Source: an uncultured Bacilli bacterium (GTDB taxonomy: Bacteria; Bacillota_I; Bacilli_A; RFN20; CAG-826). From it: a DNA stretch of 36,003 nucleotides. Where the stretch lies: positions 1 to 36,003 of the forward strand of contig CAJOML010000004.1 in NCBI GenBank assembly GCA_905235705.1. The letters are read 5' to 3'. The notes beneath the pieces are model-generated. The model had not been told where the DNA came from. It saw nothing but the letters and a program-made list of their open reading frames with translations, and made no database searches. This document shows positions 6,721 to 14,947 of the stretch, in pieces; position 1 is the first letter of the stretch, and each line of letters opens with the position of its first letter. The position numbers and the translations under genes are program-made.

Positions 6721-7620
6721 TTAAAAATCTGGAATAAAATCTTCCAAATTCCCTTCTTTGTCATACTTCACGACCATATGAAAGGGCTTTTTCCGTTCTT
6801 GATCGAGTAAAGGAAGGAAGCGTTTGTCCCCTTCCCACATCGGCAATTCATTTAGTTTTTCTTTCTCAATCCAGGCCAGTTCACCTTCGTTACAAGGGAT
6901 TAGTTCCCCGGAAAAGGAAGTCACTTTAAATAAGAACATCCTTTCCCCGGGGTGGTCTTGGTTAATAAAGTCGATCTTCCCAAAATAAGAATATTCTTCA
7001 ACATCTAATCCGGTCTCTTCCTGGATTTCCCTTTTGAAGGCATGGATATAGCTTTCCTTACCCTCTAAATGACCGCCGACACCGATCCACTTCCCTTCGT
7101 TTTCGTCATTTTTCTTTTTATTACGGAAAATCATCAAATAGCAGCCATCTTTTTCAATATAGGCTAGTGTCGTCTTAACGGTGATGGCTTGGCATTTTTC
7201 CAGAACTTGCCTGCGATAATTCAGGGCCTCTTCGACTTTATCCGCGCAGGAGAGGATATCGCCTTCAAGCTCTTTTCCCCAAAACCGCAGGACTTTATAC
7301 CCTTGTTCGGCAAGAGTTTGGTTCACGAGTTTATCCCTAGCGATATTTCGTTTGATTTTCTCCACCCAAAAAGGGCGGTTGGAATGGAATATGGCGCTAG
7401 CTTCATCGAAATTATAGCCATGCCAAAATTCGGAATCGCAGAAAACGGCTACCTTCTCTTTTTGGAAAAGGATATTGGGGTGGCCAAAGGCCCTTTTTGA
7501 ATTGATTTGATAATGGATCCCTCGCCTCGTCAATTCCTTGCGAAGAGATAATTCTAGCCCCGTGTTCTTGCCTTTAATCGCGGCCATGGTTTTGTGAATG
7601 GTTTGCGGATCTCTTTTCAT
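6721..7620 (-). CDS. Fusion of Vsr-like nuclease domain and MutT-type NUDIX domain
   Basis: Residues 1 to about 140 resemble very-short-patch repair endonucleases, which nick DNA at T:G mismatches: MKRDPQTIHKTMAAIKGKNT, then FGHPN, AVFCDSEFWHG and a FWVEKIKRNIARDK helix, ending in VLRFWGKELE. Residues about 147-299 form a NUDIX domain with the exact box G183-x5-E189-x7-REIQEETG and NKKKNDENEGKWIGVGG, as in 8-oxo-dGTP or related nucleotide diphosphatases. The Asp that binds Mg2+ in Vsr (D51 in E. coli, in PD) is Asn49 here (codon AAT), so the nuclease may be weak or dead. There is no cytosine methyltransferase next to it. The gene stands alone with its own start and no strong Shine-Dalgarno site. 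Confidence 0.85.
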   Translation of the reverse strand: MKRDPQTIHKTMAAIKGKNTGLELSLRKELTRRGIHYQINSKRAFGHPNILFQKEKVAVFCDSEFWHGYNFDEASAIFHSNRPFWVEKIKRNIARDKLVNQTLAEQGYKVLRFWGKELEGDILSCADKVEEALNYRRQVLEKCQAITVKTTLAYIEKDGCYLMIFRNKKKNDENEGKWIGVGGHLEGKESYIHAFKREIQEETGLDVEEYSYFGKIDFINQDHPGERMFLFKVTSFSGELIPCNEGELAWIEKEKLNELPMWEGDKRFLPLLDQERKKPFHMVVKYDKEGNLEDFIPDF

Positions 7621-7674
7621 CTTCGGATAGGGTAAAACCGAAAAAGGGCTATTTCAATCATTTCATTTTCGGAT

Positions 7675-7680
7675 TAGTCT
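7675..7680 (+). promoter_or_regulatory. Weak -10-like box before second GNAT gene
   Basis: TAGTCT ends six bases before the ATG at 7687, with TTTCAA 17 bases upstream. There is no Shine-Dalgarno site. This is the weakest match in the leaderless series. Confidence 0.3.
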
Positions 7681-7686
7681 TTTCCC

Positions 7687-8244
7687 ATGAGCAAAATCTT
7701 GCATGCCAAAGCTAGCGACTTGCCTTCTCTAAATAAATGCTTTCGCCGCGTCCAAGGGGACATGGAAGAGAAAGGACTAGATCTTGAAATCGAGGAATCT
7801 CTTTTTGAAAAAGAAATCGAAGAAGGTCACCTTTATGTCGTCAAGGAAGGGATCCGTGTCATCGGGGCGGCTTTGGTAAGTTTTGTTGTCGAAGATGTTT
7901 TCTTCCCCCAAAGCAAAAGTCAACGCAAAGTCGTTTCTCTCCTTGATGAATTCGACTATCAAGATGAAGGGATTCTTATTTTAACCCAATTCTTTATTGA
8001 CCCCGCCTATCAACATCAAGGGGTTGGATCAATGTTATTAGAAGCCTTATCTTCCGCCTTTAAAGGCTATAGCATCCTTTTATATTTAAACAAGGAAAAC
8101 CACCCCGCGATTTCTTTCTTCCAAAAGCACGGATTCGCCAATTACGGCAATCAGTTTGAGTTTGAAATTGAAGGCAAAGAAAACATCGATTTCTTTGCAA
8201 AAAAGCCAAAAAAAGATGGACTTTGCCGAAATATAGGTTGGTAA
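7687..8244 (+). CDS. GNAT family N-acetyltransferase
   Basis: An acetyl-CoA dependent acyltransferase of unknown substrate, 185 residues. The core motif A is LTQFFIDPAYQHQGVGSMLLEAL, in which Q-H-Q-G-V-G forms the pyrophosphate loop; motif B follows as ILLYLNKENHPAISFFQKHGF, typical of GNAT proteins. The N-terminal half is rich in Glu/Lys and contains the usual helix pair. The stop codon (8242-8244) directly abuts the stop of the convergent ABC transporter gene at 8245, with no bases between. Divergent from the Vsr-NUDIX gene. Confidence 0.85.
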   Translation: MSKILHAKASDLPSLNKCFRRVQGDMEEKGLDLEIEESLFEKEIEEGHLYVVKEGIRVIGAALVSFVVEDVFFPQSKSQRKVVSLLDEFDYQDEGILILTQFFIDPAYQHQGVGSMLLEALSSAFKGYSILLYLNKENHPAISFFQKHGFANYGNQFEFEIEGKENIDFFAKKPKKDGLCRNIGW

Positions 8245-9963
8245 TTAAACAAATTGAGAATGATAAAGTTTGGCGAAGAAGCCATCTTTTTCCATTAACG
8301 ATTTGAAGTTTCCGGCTTCGATGATTTTGCCCTTATCCATGACCAAAATCTTATCCGCCCCGACGATGGTGGAAAGACGGTGAGCAACGACGACCGAAGT
8401 CTTTCCTTTTAGCAAAGTATCAAAGCCACCTGACAAAGCGATTTCGGTGCGGAGGTCAATATTAGAGGTCGCTTCATCAAGGAGCACAAATTCAGGCTTG
8501 CAAACCAAAATCCGGGCCAAACAAATTAGTTGTCGCTCACCGCTAGAAAGACTTAATGAAGAGACCTGGGTATCTAATCCTTTGGGCAAGCGCTTAATCA
8601 AATTGTCCGCTTTCGCCTTAACACAGGCTTCTAAGATTTCTTCTTCGGTCGCATCTTCTTTTCCGAAGGCGATATTTTCCCCAATCGTGCCATCAAAAAG
8701 GACACTTTGTTGTAAGACCATCCCGATATGTTCACGTAAAGAGGTTTTCCGATATTGAGGAATCGCTTTCTCATTCACTTCAATCGCCCCGCTTTGAGGA
8801 TCATAAAAACGCATCAAGAGATTGATTATGGTCGTCTTGCCGCAACCCGTTGTCCCAACCAAGGCCACGCGTTCGCCTTTCTCGATTCTAAAATGGATCC
8901 CATTTAAAACGACGCGGCCAGGATCATAGCCAAAGACAATGTTTTTCCCTTCAACGGAATCGATTCCCCTTGGTAATTCTAATTCGCCGCCGATGTCATC
9001 GCTTTCTTCCGTCATCACCTTTTGATAACGGTCAAAAGAGGCAAAGGCGAATAAGATATCTCCCGAAGCATCGGCGATTTCATTAAAAGGCGCCATATAT
9101 TGATAGCAATAAGTTAAGAAAGAAGATAAAAAACCAACCGTGAATGCCTTGCCTAAAAAAGCAGGTTGATGATAAAGGAGCAAGCATCCGGCGATGACCA
9201 CCGCTCCATAAATCATATTATTCACTAAACGCGAGGAAGGATTAATCCAAGCCGCGGCAAAGGTGGCTTTAAACTGGGCTTTCCTGACTTCTACCCCTTT
9301 TTCTTTAAACCGTTCCAGGCGGCTTTTACTTAAACCATAGGATTGGATGGTCTCGATATTGGCTAAGCTTTCCATCCCATAAGCGGATAGTTCTGCCAAA
9401 GCAGCATTTTGCTTTCTAAAGGAAGAGGAATTGGCTTTCGAAATAAAGTTAGAAACGATGATGGAAAGAGGGGTCAAAACAATCACAATCAAAGCAAGCA
9501 GCCAATTTAGATATAGCATCAAGCCAACGGTGATGGCGATTTGCATGACGCCCTCAAAGAAAGCGGCAGCCCCGGAGACAAAACCAGTGCGAATATTATC
9601 GATATCATTGGTGAATAATAGCAGCATGTCCCCTTCTTTTTTCTGGTCAAAAGTCGAAACAGGGGCATGGACCAATTTATGATAAAGCTCTTTTCTCATT
9701 GAGGAGATGATGGCTTCTCCAGTGATTGAGACTAAATAATCGAAGAAGAATCTCGCAAATGAACCGATGCCAATTAAAACCCCAATTAAGACGAGGTAAT
9801 TGGTTAAATTCATATTGCCGGCGCGGATTTGATCAAGGCTAATCCCAACAATATAAGGGATGGCTAATTTTGCCCCTACCGCAGCAAGGGCGCAGACCAA
9901 AGCTAGGACCACCAGGTAGCGGCGCGACCGAAGATATCCAAAAACCGAAATAATGCGTTTCAT
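8245..9963 (-). CDS. ABC exporter half-transporter with intact Walker sites
   Basis: One half of a heterodimeric type IV ABC exporter, permease fused to ATPase, 572 residues, in the plasma membrane. Six membrane helices occupy about 1-300. The ATPase has Walker A GTTGCGKTT (370-378), signature LSSGE (472-476), Walker B FVLLDEA (492-498) with the catalytic Glu, and H-loop His528. The signature is altered from LSGGQ. In known heterodimers such as TM287/288 and BmrCD, one half keeps the catalytic Glu while donating an imperfect signature to the degenerate site; this matches that role. It overlaps its partner gene by four bases (ATGA). The substrate (drug, lipid or peptide) cannot be told. Confidence 0.93.
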   Translation of the reverse strand: MKRIISVFGYLRSRRYLVVLALVCALAAVGAKLAIPYIVGISLDQIRAGNMNLTNYLVLIGVLIGIGSFARFFFDYLVSITGEAIISSMRKELYHKLVHAPVSTFDQKKEGDMLLLFTNDIDNIRTGFVSGAAAFFEGVMQIAITVGLMLYLNWLLALIVIVLTPLSIIVSNFISKANSSSFRKQNAALAELSAYGMESLANIETIQSYGLSKSRLERFKEKGVEVRKAQFKATFAAAWINPSSRLVNNMIYGAVVIAGCLLLYHQPAFLGKAFTVGFLSSFLTYCYQYMAPFNEIADASGDILFAFASFDRYQKVMTEESDDIGGELELPRGIDSVEGKNIVFGYDPGRVVLNGIHFRIEKGERVALVGTTGCGKTTIINLLMRFYDPQSGAIEVNEKAIPQYRKTSLREHIGMVLQQSVLFDGTIGENIAFGKEDATEEEILEACVKAKADNLIKRLPKGLDTQVSSLSLSSGERQLICLARILVCKPEFVLLDEATSNIDLRTEIALSGGFDTLLKGKTSVVVAHRLSTIVGADKILVMDKGKIIEAGNFKSLMEKDGFFAKLYHSQFV

Positions 9964-11684
9964 TGTTGCTTCACCTGGGCCGCGTAGGTCTCAATATAGA
10001 CAGGACATGTCTTCAATAAATCGTCATGTTTTCCTTCACCGACGATTTTGCCATTATCAAAAACATAAATACGGTCACACCCCATCACCGAAGTGACACG
10101 TTGCGAAACCAAAACGATAGTCGATTCTTTTTTGGCGAAGATTTCTTTTCTTATCTTGGCCTCGGTGACATAGTCAAGGGCGCTGGTCGCGTCATCAAGG
10201 ACAAGCAATTCGTCATAATGAAGCAAGGCCCTGGCGATAAGAAGGCGTTGCCTTTGCCCACCGGAAAGATTTGACCCCATCTCGGCGAGCATATGCTCCA
10301 TCTTATCTTCATAAGCGAAAACGAAATCATAAGCTTCGGCCTTCTTTAAGGCGGAGATGATTTCCTCTTCGCTAAAGCCTTTGCCTAAATCAAGATTGTC
10401 TTTGATGGTGCCACTAAATAAACCGCCCTTTTGGGAGACCATCGCAATATGGGTACGGATGTTCTCCAATTTGCTGTTTTTGATGTCATGTCCTTTATAA
10501 ATGACTTCGCCAGAATCCACGTCGTTATATCTTCCAAGTAAAGAAAGGAAGACCGATTTCCCTGAACCCGTGCCACCGATGATGCCAATATGTTCTCCTT
10601 TGGCAATGGAGACATTCACTTTCGAAAGGACCGCTTCTCCGCCGAAAGAGAGGCTCACATCTTTAAAGTCATATAACTTCTCGCCTATGGAGAGCTTTTT
10701 CTCTTCCTCAAGATCTCCATCATCGATTAAGACAGGGATTTGGAAGAAGGCATCGATTCTTTTCTTCGACGCTAGTCCTTTTGATAGATTCGAAGCGAGA
10801 CGGCTAAATTGAAGTAAAGCCGTTAATGATTGGGTAAGAAGCGAGACCAAAGCCACGATCGAACCAACTGAAAGTTGGCTATACGAGAAGCCAAAAGAAC
10901 CAAGAATCAAAACGCCAATCAAAGCGAGATTCAAGAAGGCAAAAGTTAAGGGGTTGATAAAGGAGCTGATACGCCAGATGATACGGGCTTCTTTGGCATA
11001 AGAATCGGCACGTGCAGCGAATTTCGCTTCTTCTCTTTCTTCTTTTGAAAACCCGTGAATCACACGCACGCCTCGAATTAAATCGTTGCCACTGGTGGCA
11101 ATCGAATCTAATTCGCCCTGGAGGTTTTGATAATGGGAGGGAACCTTCTTCATGAAGATGAATAGAACTAACGCGCAGCAAATTAAACCTATCGCCAAAA
11201 CGATCCCGGCATAGACGTTAATGATAAAGCCGGCCACTAAAGAACCAACGACAAGGAAAGGGGCACGGACAAGCAAACGCATAAACATCTGTATGCCATT
11301 TTGCACGGCATAGGTGTCACTCCCTAACAAATTCAAGGCTTTGGCCTGCCCAAAATCATCGATTTGTTTAGGGCTTAGGCGGTTAAGGTGGGCAAATATG
11401 GCTAGCTTAAGGTCATATCCATAATTAGAAGAAGTCCGTGCCGCCATATATTGGGTAATCATGGTGAAAGAAAAACCAATCACGGCAACCCCCAATATCC
11501 AAGCGGCCATCATTAAGGCATAGCCGATATCTCGATAATTAGAGCCCCCTTCGGTGAAGACCGAATCGATGATGTTCCGCACCAAAAAGGTGACGCCTAA
11601 TTCGCATAGACATTCGACCAATTTGAAGGCAGGGGCCAAAACGACCCCAAGGCGATATTTTTTTAAAGGGGTGAAGGCGGTCAT
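9960..11684 (-). CDS. ABC exporter half-transporter with degenerate ATPase site
   Basis: The partner of the preceding exporter half, 574 residues, with six membrane helices in about 1-305. Walker A is GGTGSGKS (370-377) and the signature a canonical LSGGQ (473-477). The Walker B ends LDD (D497, D498), so the catalytic Glu is Asp, and the H-loop His is Gln528 (VSQRV). These two changes are those of the degenerate site in TM287/288-type heterodimers. It overlaps both neighbours by four bases, so three genes form one tight operon. Asymmetric ATP hydrolysis is inferred from the family. Confidence 0.93.
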   Translation of the reverse strand: MTAFTPLKKYRLGVVLAPAFKLVECLCELGVTFLVRNIIDSVFTEGGSNYRDIGYALMMAAWILGVAVIGFSFTMITQYMAARTSSNYGYDLKLAIFAHLNRLSPKQIDDFGQAKALNLLGSDTYAVQNGIQMFMRLLVRAPFLVVGSLVAGFIINVYAGIVLAIGLICCALVLFIFMKKVPSHYQNLQGELDSIATSGNDLIRGVRVIHGFSKEEREEAKFAARADSYAKEARIIWRISSFINPLTFAFLNLALIGVLILGSFGFSYSQLSVGSIVALVSLLTQSLTALLQFSRLASNLSKGLASKKRIDAFFQIPVLIDDGDLEEEKKLSIGEKLYDFKDVSLSFGGEAVLSKVNVSIAKGEHIGIIGGTGSGKSVFLSLLGRYNDVDSGEVIYKGHDIKNSKLENIRTHIAMVSQKGGLFSGTIKDNLDLGKGFSEEEIISALKKAEAYDFVFAYEDKMEHMLAEMGSNLSGGQRQRLLIARALLHYDELLVLDDATSALDYVTEAKIRKEIFAKKESTIVLVSQRVTSVMGCDRIYVFDNGKIVGEGKHDDLLKTCPVYIETYAAQVKQQ

Positions 11685-13015
11685 TCTTCGCCTTCTTCCT
11701 CATCTTCTTCGTTTTGGAAAGTAATAATCATAACGGGGTCGAGATTGCATTCTTTGACGAAAACCCAAGTCCCATCTATCGGAGTGAAAATCCTTGTAAA
11801 AGTCTCTCCGTCATGCCCTTGGAAGGCCGAAATCCCCGTAAATCTCCAATGAGTTTTGCCATTTAATACCCCGCAAGTTAAGGACCCGATATCGACAAAA
11901 AGCATCGGGGCGCTGAATTCAAGTTCCATATCTAATTCATGGCTGGAAGGGTCGAATTCGGAATGGACGAGGCGAATCGGGTGAAGGGCATCGCTAGCGT
12001 CGATTAAGGTATCGTAGAAGGTGAATTGGTCGAGGACATAATCGCCCTTCTTGTAATTCTTTTCCTTAGCAATGACGGAAATGCGGCGGAAGATCTCTTC
12101 CGATATCTCTTTGTTTCTTTCCGACAAAGAATCGCTTTCTTTGCTGAGGGCAAAAGAAGCCATCAATAAGAAACGAAGGGCGCGGTCTAAATTAATCTCC
12201 GCCCCCACACCATCTTGGAAGCAGACGGCGATGCGGTAGCAATAATTGATAAAGACGTTGATACTTTCTTGCCCCGAAAGGAAGCCTTCATAGACATCGA
12301 TGAAATTGGTTAGAAGCAAATTGAGTCCGAATTCTGGATCTTTGGGACAGGCGACACCAAATAGGTAGCACTGGGCAAAGAAGAACGCCCCTTCCATCGA
12401 ACCTAACGCCGAGGCTTTGGCATAGCATTCATAAGCCTGGGCGTCGGTTTCTTGGCTAGGAGGCATGCTAAAATATAAAGTGCCTAAATTCACCAAAGCC
12501 TCAGGATTGCATTTTAAGGCAGGTGAAGAAAGGATTTTGATGGCTTTGGAGGTGTTCTTCCTTCCAAAATGGCCGCCATCTTGATAATAAGAAGCCAAGG
12601 CAATCATGGCTTTCTCATCGCCATTATCGGCTAAGGTTTGCAGATAAGTGACGGCGAGCTTTTCGTTTTTTTGGTTATGGGTGATTTTGCCTCCGAAATA
12701 ACGATCAAGGTAAACCTGGGCGGCTTCGGGATGGGTGGCGATATAATCCGGTCCAAAATAAGCGAGGTTCATTTCTTTTAAGAAAACCTTATCTTCAACT
12801 GGTAGTCCGCTTGCATCGCCAATGACCGCCGGCATGCCGCATTCTGGGCAAAGGGCTTGGCTATGTCCTGCCGAATTATCCCAATCGTTGACTTCGCGAG
12901 CCGAGAAATGGGAACGGCAGAAAAAACATCCGCAGACAGAGGAAGAAAGAATTTCGATTTCATTGTCTAAACAATGGGAATGGGCTTTTTCTAATTCTTC
13001 GGGTTGGTAACTCAT
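11681..13015 (-). CDS. Zinc-ribbon and Sel1-like repeat protein
   Basis: A 444-residue soluble protein. Residues about 8-90 match a small cytoplasmic domain found in many bacteria: HxHC, then CGCFFC (C28, C30, C33), a W-containing segment, CPECG (C56, C59) and VIGDASG; the Cys are placed to bind zinc. Residues about 110-300 hold Sel1/TPR-like helical repeats (AMIALASYYQDGG, ALVNLGTLYFS, AFFFAQCYLFGVACPKD, RIAVCFQDGVGAEI). The last 110 residues are a beta-rich, acidic segment of unknown type, ending in Asp/Glu-rich codons. Its four-base overlap with the ABC exporter suggests it works with the exporter, as adaptor or regulator; this is inference. No Shine-Dalgarno site; TAAGAT ends seven bases before the ATG. 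Confidence 0.8.
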   Translation of the reverse strand: MSYQPEELEKAHSHCLDNEIEILSSSVCGCFFCRSHFSAREVNDWDNSAGHSQALCPECGMPAVIGDASGLPVEDKVFLKEMNLAYFGPDYIATHPEAAQVYLDRYFGGKITHNQKNEKLAVTYLQTLADNGDEKAMIALASYYQDGGHFGRKNTSKAIKILSSPALKCNPEALVNLGTLYFSMPPSQETDAQAYECYAKASALGSMEGAFFFAQCYLFGVACPKDPEFGLNLLLTNFIDVYEGFLSGQESINVFINYCYRIAVCFQDGVGAEINLDRALRFLLMASFALSKESDSLSERNKEISEEIFRRISVIAKEKNYKKGDYVLDQFTFYDTLIDASDALHPIRLVHSEFDPSSHELDMELEFSAPMLFVDIGSLTCGVLNGKTHWRFTGISAFQGHDGETFTRIFTPIDGTWVFVKECNLDPVMIITFQNEEDEEEGEE

Positions 13016-13022
13016 GGTTGCT

Positions 13023-13028
13023 ATCTTA
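13023..13028 (-). promoter_or_regulatory. -10 box of Sel1/ABC exporter operon, probable leaderless start
   Basis: TAAGAT on the minus strand ends seven bases before ATG 13015. TTAACA lies 19 bases further up as a possible -35; an overlapping TATGAT is next to it. Confidence 0.5.
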
Positions 13029-13102
13029 TCATATAAGATATCCGTTTTGTTAATCTAACGCTTATAAAAGGTCTTTTCGCCTGCTCTAAAAATAAAAAGG
13101 TT

Positions 13103-13120
13103 GGCTATATATTTATAGCC
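13103..13120. repeat. Perfect inverted repeat upstream of plsX
   Basis: GGCTATA and TATAGCC flank a four-base spacer TATT. It lies about 55 bases before the plsX -10 box and between two divergent genes. It has no U-run directly after it on the plus strand, so an operator is more likely than a terminator. It does not match the FapR consensus I know. Confidence 0.35.
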
Positions 13121-13159
13121 GGCAAAGCAAATTCTCTTTTTCTTTGGAGGCGAGGGTAA

Positions 13160-13165
13160 GATAAT
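13160..13165 (+). promoter_or_regulatory. -10 box of plsX, probable leaderless start
   Basis: GATAAT ends six bases before ATG 13172. A GGAGG at 13146-13150 is 21 bases from the ATG, too far to serve as ribosome-binding site and upstream of the predicted mRNA start. Confidence 0.5.
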
Positions 13166-13171
13166 AAACCC

Positions 13172-14179
13172 ATGAAAATCCTTCTTGACGCTCTGGGCGG
13201 GGATAAGGCTCCCGCTTCCACCATTGCCGGTGCGATTGAAGCCTTAAATACACGTAAAGATTTAGAAATCGTTTTAGCTGGTCCTGAAGCCATTCTTCGC
13301 CCGATGCTAGAAAAAGGGAAAGCCCCGATGGATAGGGTATCTTTTCTTGAAGCTAAGCAAGCTGTCTTAAATACCGATCATCCTTCTGTCTTCCTTAAGG
13401 AAAAACCCGATTCTTCTTTGGCTGTCGCCTTTGAAACGTTACGGAAAGACGATTCTTTTGCCGCGATGGTTTCAGCTGGACCAACCGGCGCATTATTAAC
13501 CGGCACCGTCCTCCGCATCGGACGAATCCAAGGGGTCCTTCGCCCCGGTCTATTAGCCGTTGTCCCTACCCGCACCGGCAAGGTTTGTCATCTGGTTGAC
13601 GTGGGGGCGAATATGGACTGCAAACCCGAATATTTATATCAATTTGCCGTCATGGCCGATGCTTATCTTCGTTTAAGCGGGCTTGCTTCTCCCCGCATCG
13701 CCACTTTGTCTGTCGGCATGGAAGAAGGAAAGGGGAACGAATTATCCAAAGCCGCCTATGAACTAATCAAAGCCAACCCCAAACTCAATTTCGTCGGCAA
13801 CATCGAAGGCGATCACGTCCTCCGTGGCGAAGCCGACATCGTCATCTGCGATGGCTTTTCCGGGAACGTGTTCTTAAAATCGCTTGAAGAAGGGGCTTAT
13901 TTCATCGCCGATTTATTTCAAGCGGCGATTAAGAAAAATATCATCACCAAATTCGGCGCTTTATTCCAACTCCGTCATCTAAAGAAAGTCAAAGAACCTT
14001 TCAATTATGCATCGAAAGCATCTTCGCCTCTGCTTGGCGCCAAAAAGATTGTTTTGAAGTGTCATGGCAAAGCCGACGGTGAGACCCTTGCCGCCGCCAT
14101 CTTGAAAGGGTGCGAATTAAAAGAAAAAGGGCTTCTCGAACAAATCGGAGAAACCCTCAAAGGGCAAGAACAAGACTAA
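13172..14179 (+). CDS. plsX: Phosphate acyltransferase PlsX
   Basis: Converts acyl-ACP to acyl-phosphate, the first step of phosphatidic acid synthesis in most bacteria, at the membrane surface. The 335-residue protein starts with LLDALGGDKAPASTIAGA, the hallmark N-terminus, and has SAGPTGALLTG, LVDVGANMDCKPEYL and ICDGFSGNVFLKSLEEG, all conserved in PlsX. Length is normal. In many Firmicutes plsX lies beside fabD, fabG, acpP or rpmF; here it stands alone, facing a membrane protein whose stop overlaps its own by four bases. The start is set by the -10 box six bases upstream. Confidence 0.95.
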   Translation: MKILLDALGGDKAPASTIAGAIEALNTRKDLEIVLAGPEAILRPMLEKGKAPMDRVSFLEAKQAVLNTDHPSVFLKEKPDSSLAVAFETLRKDDSFAAMVSAGPTGALLTGTVLRIGRIQGVLRPGLLAVVPTRTGKVCHLVDVGANMDCKPEYLYQFAVMADAYLRLSGLASPRIATLSVGMEEGKGNELSKAAYELIKANPKLNFVGNIEGDHVLRGEADIVICDGFSGNVFLKSLEEGAYFIADLFQAAIKKNIITKFGALFQLRHLKKVKEPFNYASKASSPLLGAKKIVLKCHGKADGETLAAAILKGCELKEKGLLEQIGETLKGQEQD

Positions 14180-14835
14180 TATAGAGGCGTATCGACCGCT
14201 TTACGGGTCAATTGCCAAATCATTAACGCGCCGGGGAATATGGGGGCGGCTTTGCTTAAACCCATAATCGATAAAACCCAAGGGGAAAATTCTTGTCCTA
14301 ACGCAAGAACGGCGATGCTAAAGGGAACCTGCAATAGGAAAAACAGGTTGCCGATAAACATAAACCAACGCCAACGGACGGCTTTTCGTCCTTGCTCTTC
14401 AACTAGCATTGCCAAAGCAAAGAAGATAACGGCAAGGAAAGAAAATACCAAAGAGAAACCTTCCATTAATAAGATGGTCGATTCCTCTTTATTCGTCCAA
14501 GAGCCGCCGACAATATCAGGCAGCATAAAAGAGTTTGGGATAAACATCGATAAAGAGGCGACAAGGCAGCAAAAATTCAAATTCCTTCTTAATCGCGTCG
14601 GATCGTAATGATGTTTTACCATCGAGACGACGAATAATATCAATAGAAGCGAAAGGGAGAGCTCAACGAAAGAAGAGCCAGCCTCTAGTTCCAAAATCGG
14701 GCGGGTCACATAAGACATAATCAGAGTAAAAGTAGCAACCGCGATATGGGTAAAATCAAACAAAGTAAAACCGAGCAAGGCGATTGAAGCCTCTTTGGAG
14801 GTGGATGACTTAGGACTTTCAGGTAAATTTTCCAT
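14176..14835 (-). CDS. Six-helix membrane protein, unknown function
   Basis: I do not recognise this 219-residue protein. It has about six hydrophobic helices, the first near ALLGFTLFDFTHIAVATF and the last near the C-terminus (PIFPGALMIWQL), preceded by a polar Ser/Glu-rich N-terminus. A longer frame reaches 14967 but would overlap the TldD gene on the other strand; the ATG at 14835 is preferred because TACAAT ends exactly six bases before it. The 3' end overlaps plsX by four bases, tail to tail. No motif suggests a transport class. Confidence 0.75.
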   Translation of the reverse strand: MENLPESPKSSTSKEASIALLGFTLFDFTHIAVATFTLIMSYVTRPILELEAGSSFVELSLSLLLILFVVSMVKHHYDPTRLRRNLNFCCLVASLSMFIPNSFMLPDIVGGSWTNKEESTILLMEGFSLVFSFLAVIFFALAMLVEEQGRKAVRWRWFMFIGNLFFLLQVPFSIAVLALGQEFSPWVLSIMGLSKAAPIFPGALMIWQLTRKAVDTPLY

Positions 14836-14841
14836 GGCAAG

Positions 14842-14847
14842 ATTGTA
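14842..14847 (-). promoter_or_regulatory. -10 box, probable leaderless start of the 14176-14835 gene
   Basis: TACAAT on the minus strand ends six bases before ATG 14835. TTATCC lies 17 bases further upstream as a weak -35. There is no Shine-Dalgarno site. Confidence 0.55.
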
Positions 14848-14897
14848 GCCCATGACGAAAAAAGGATAAATCTTTTTTTCGGACAACCTGGAATTGC

Positions 14898-14925
14898 TTG
14901 AAAATCTTAATTCGCCAATTACTAT
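14898..14925 (+). promoter_or_regulatory. Promoter of tldD (TTGAAA - 16 bp - TACTAT)
   Basis: TTGAAA at 14898-14903 and TACTAT at 14920-14925. The leader of about 15 bases carries AAAGGAG before the ATG at 14948, so this gene uses conventional initiation. Confidence 0.6.
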
Positions 14926-14947
14926 ATGAACTCGAAAGGAGTTAATT

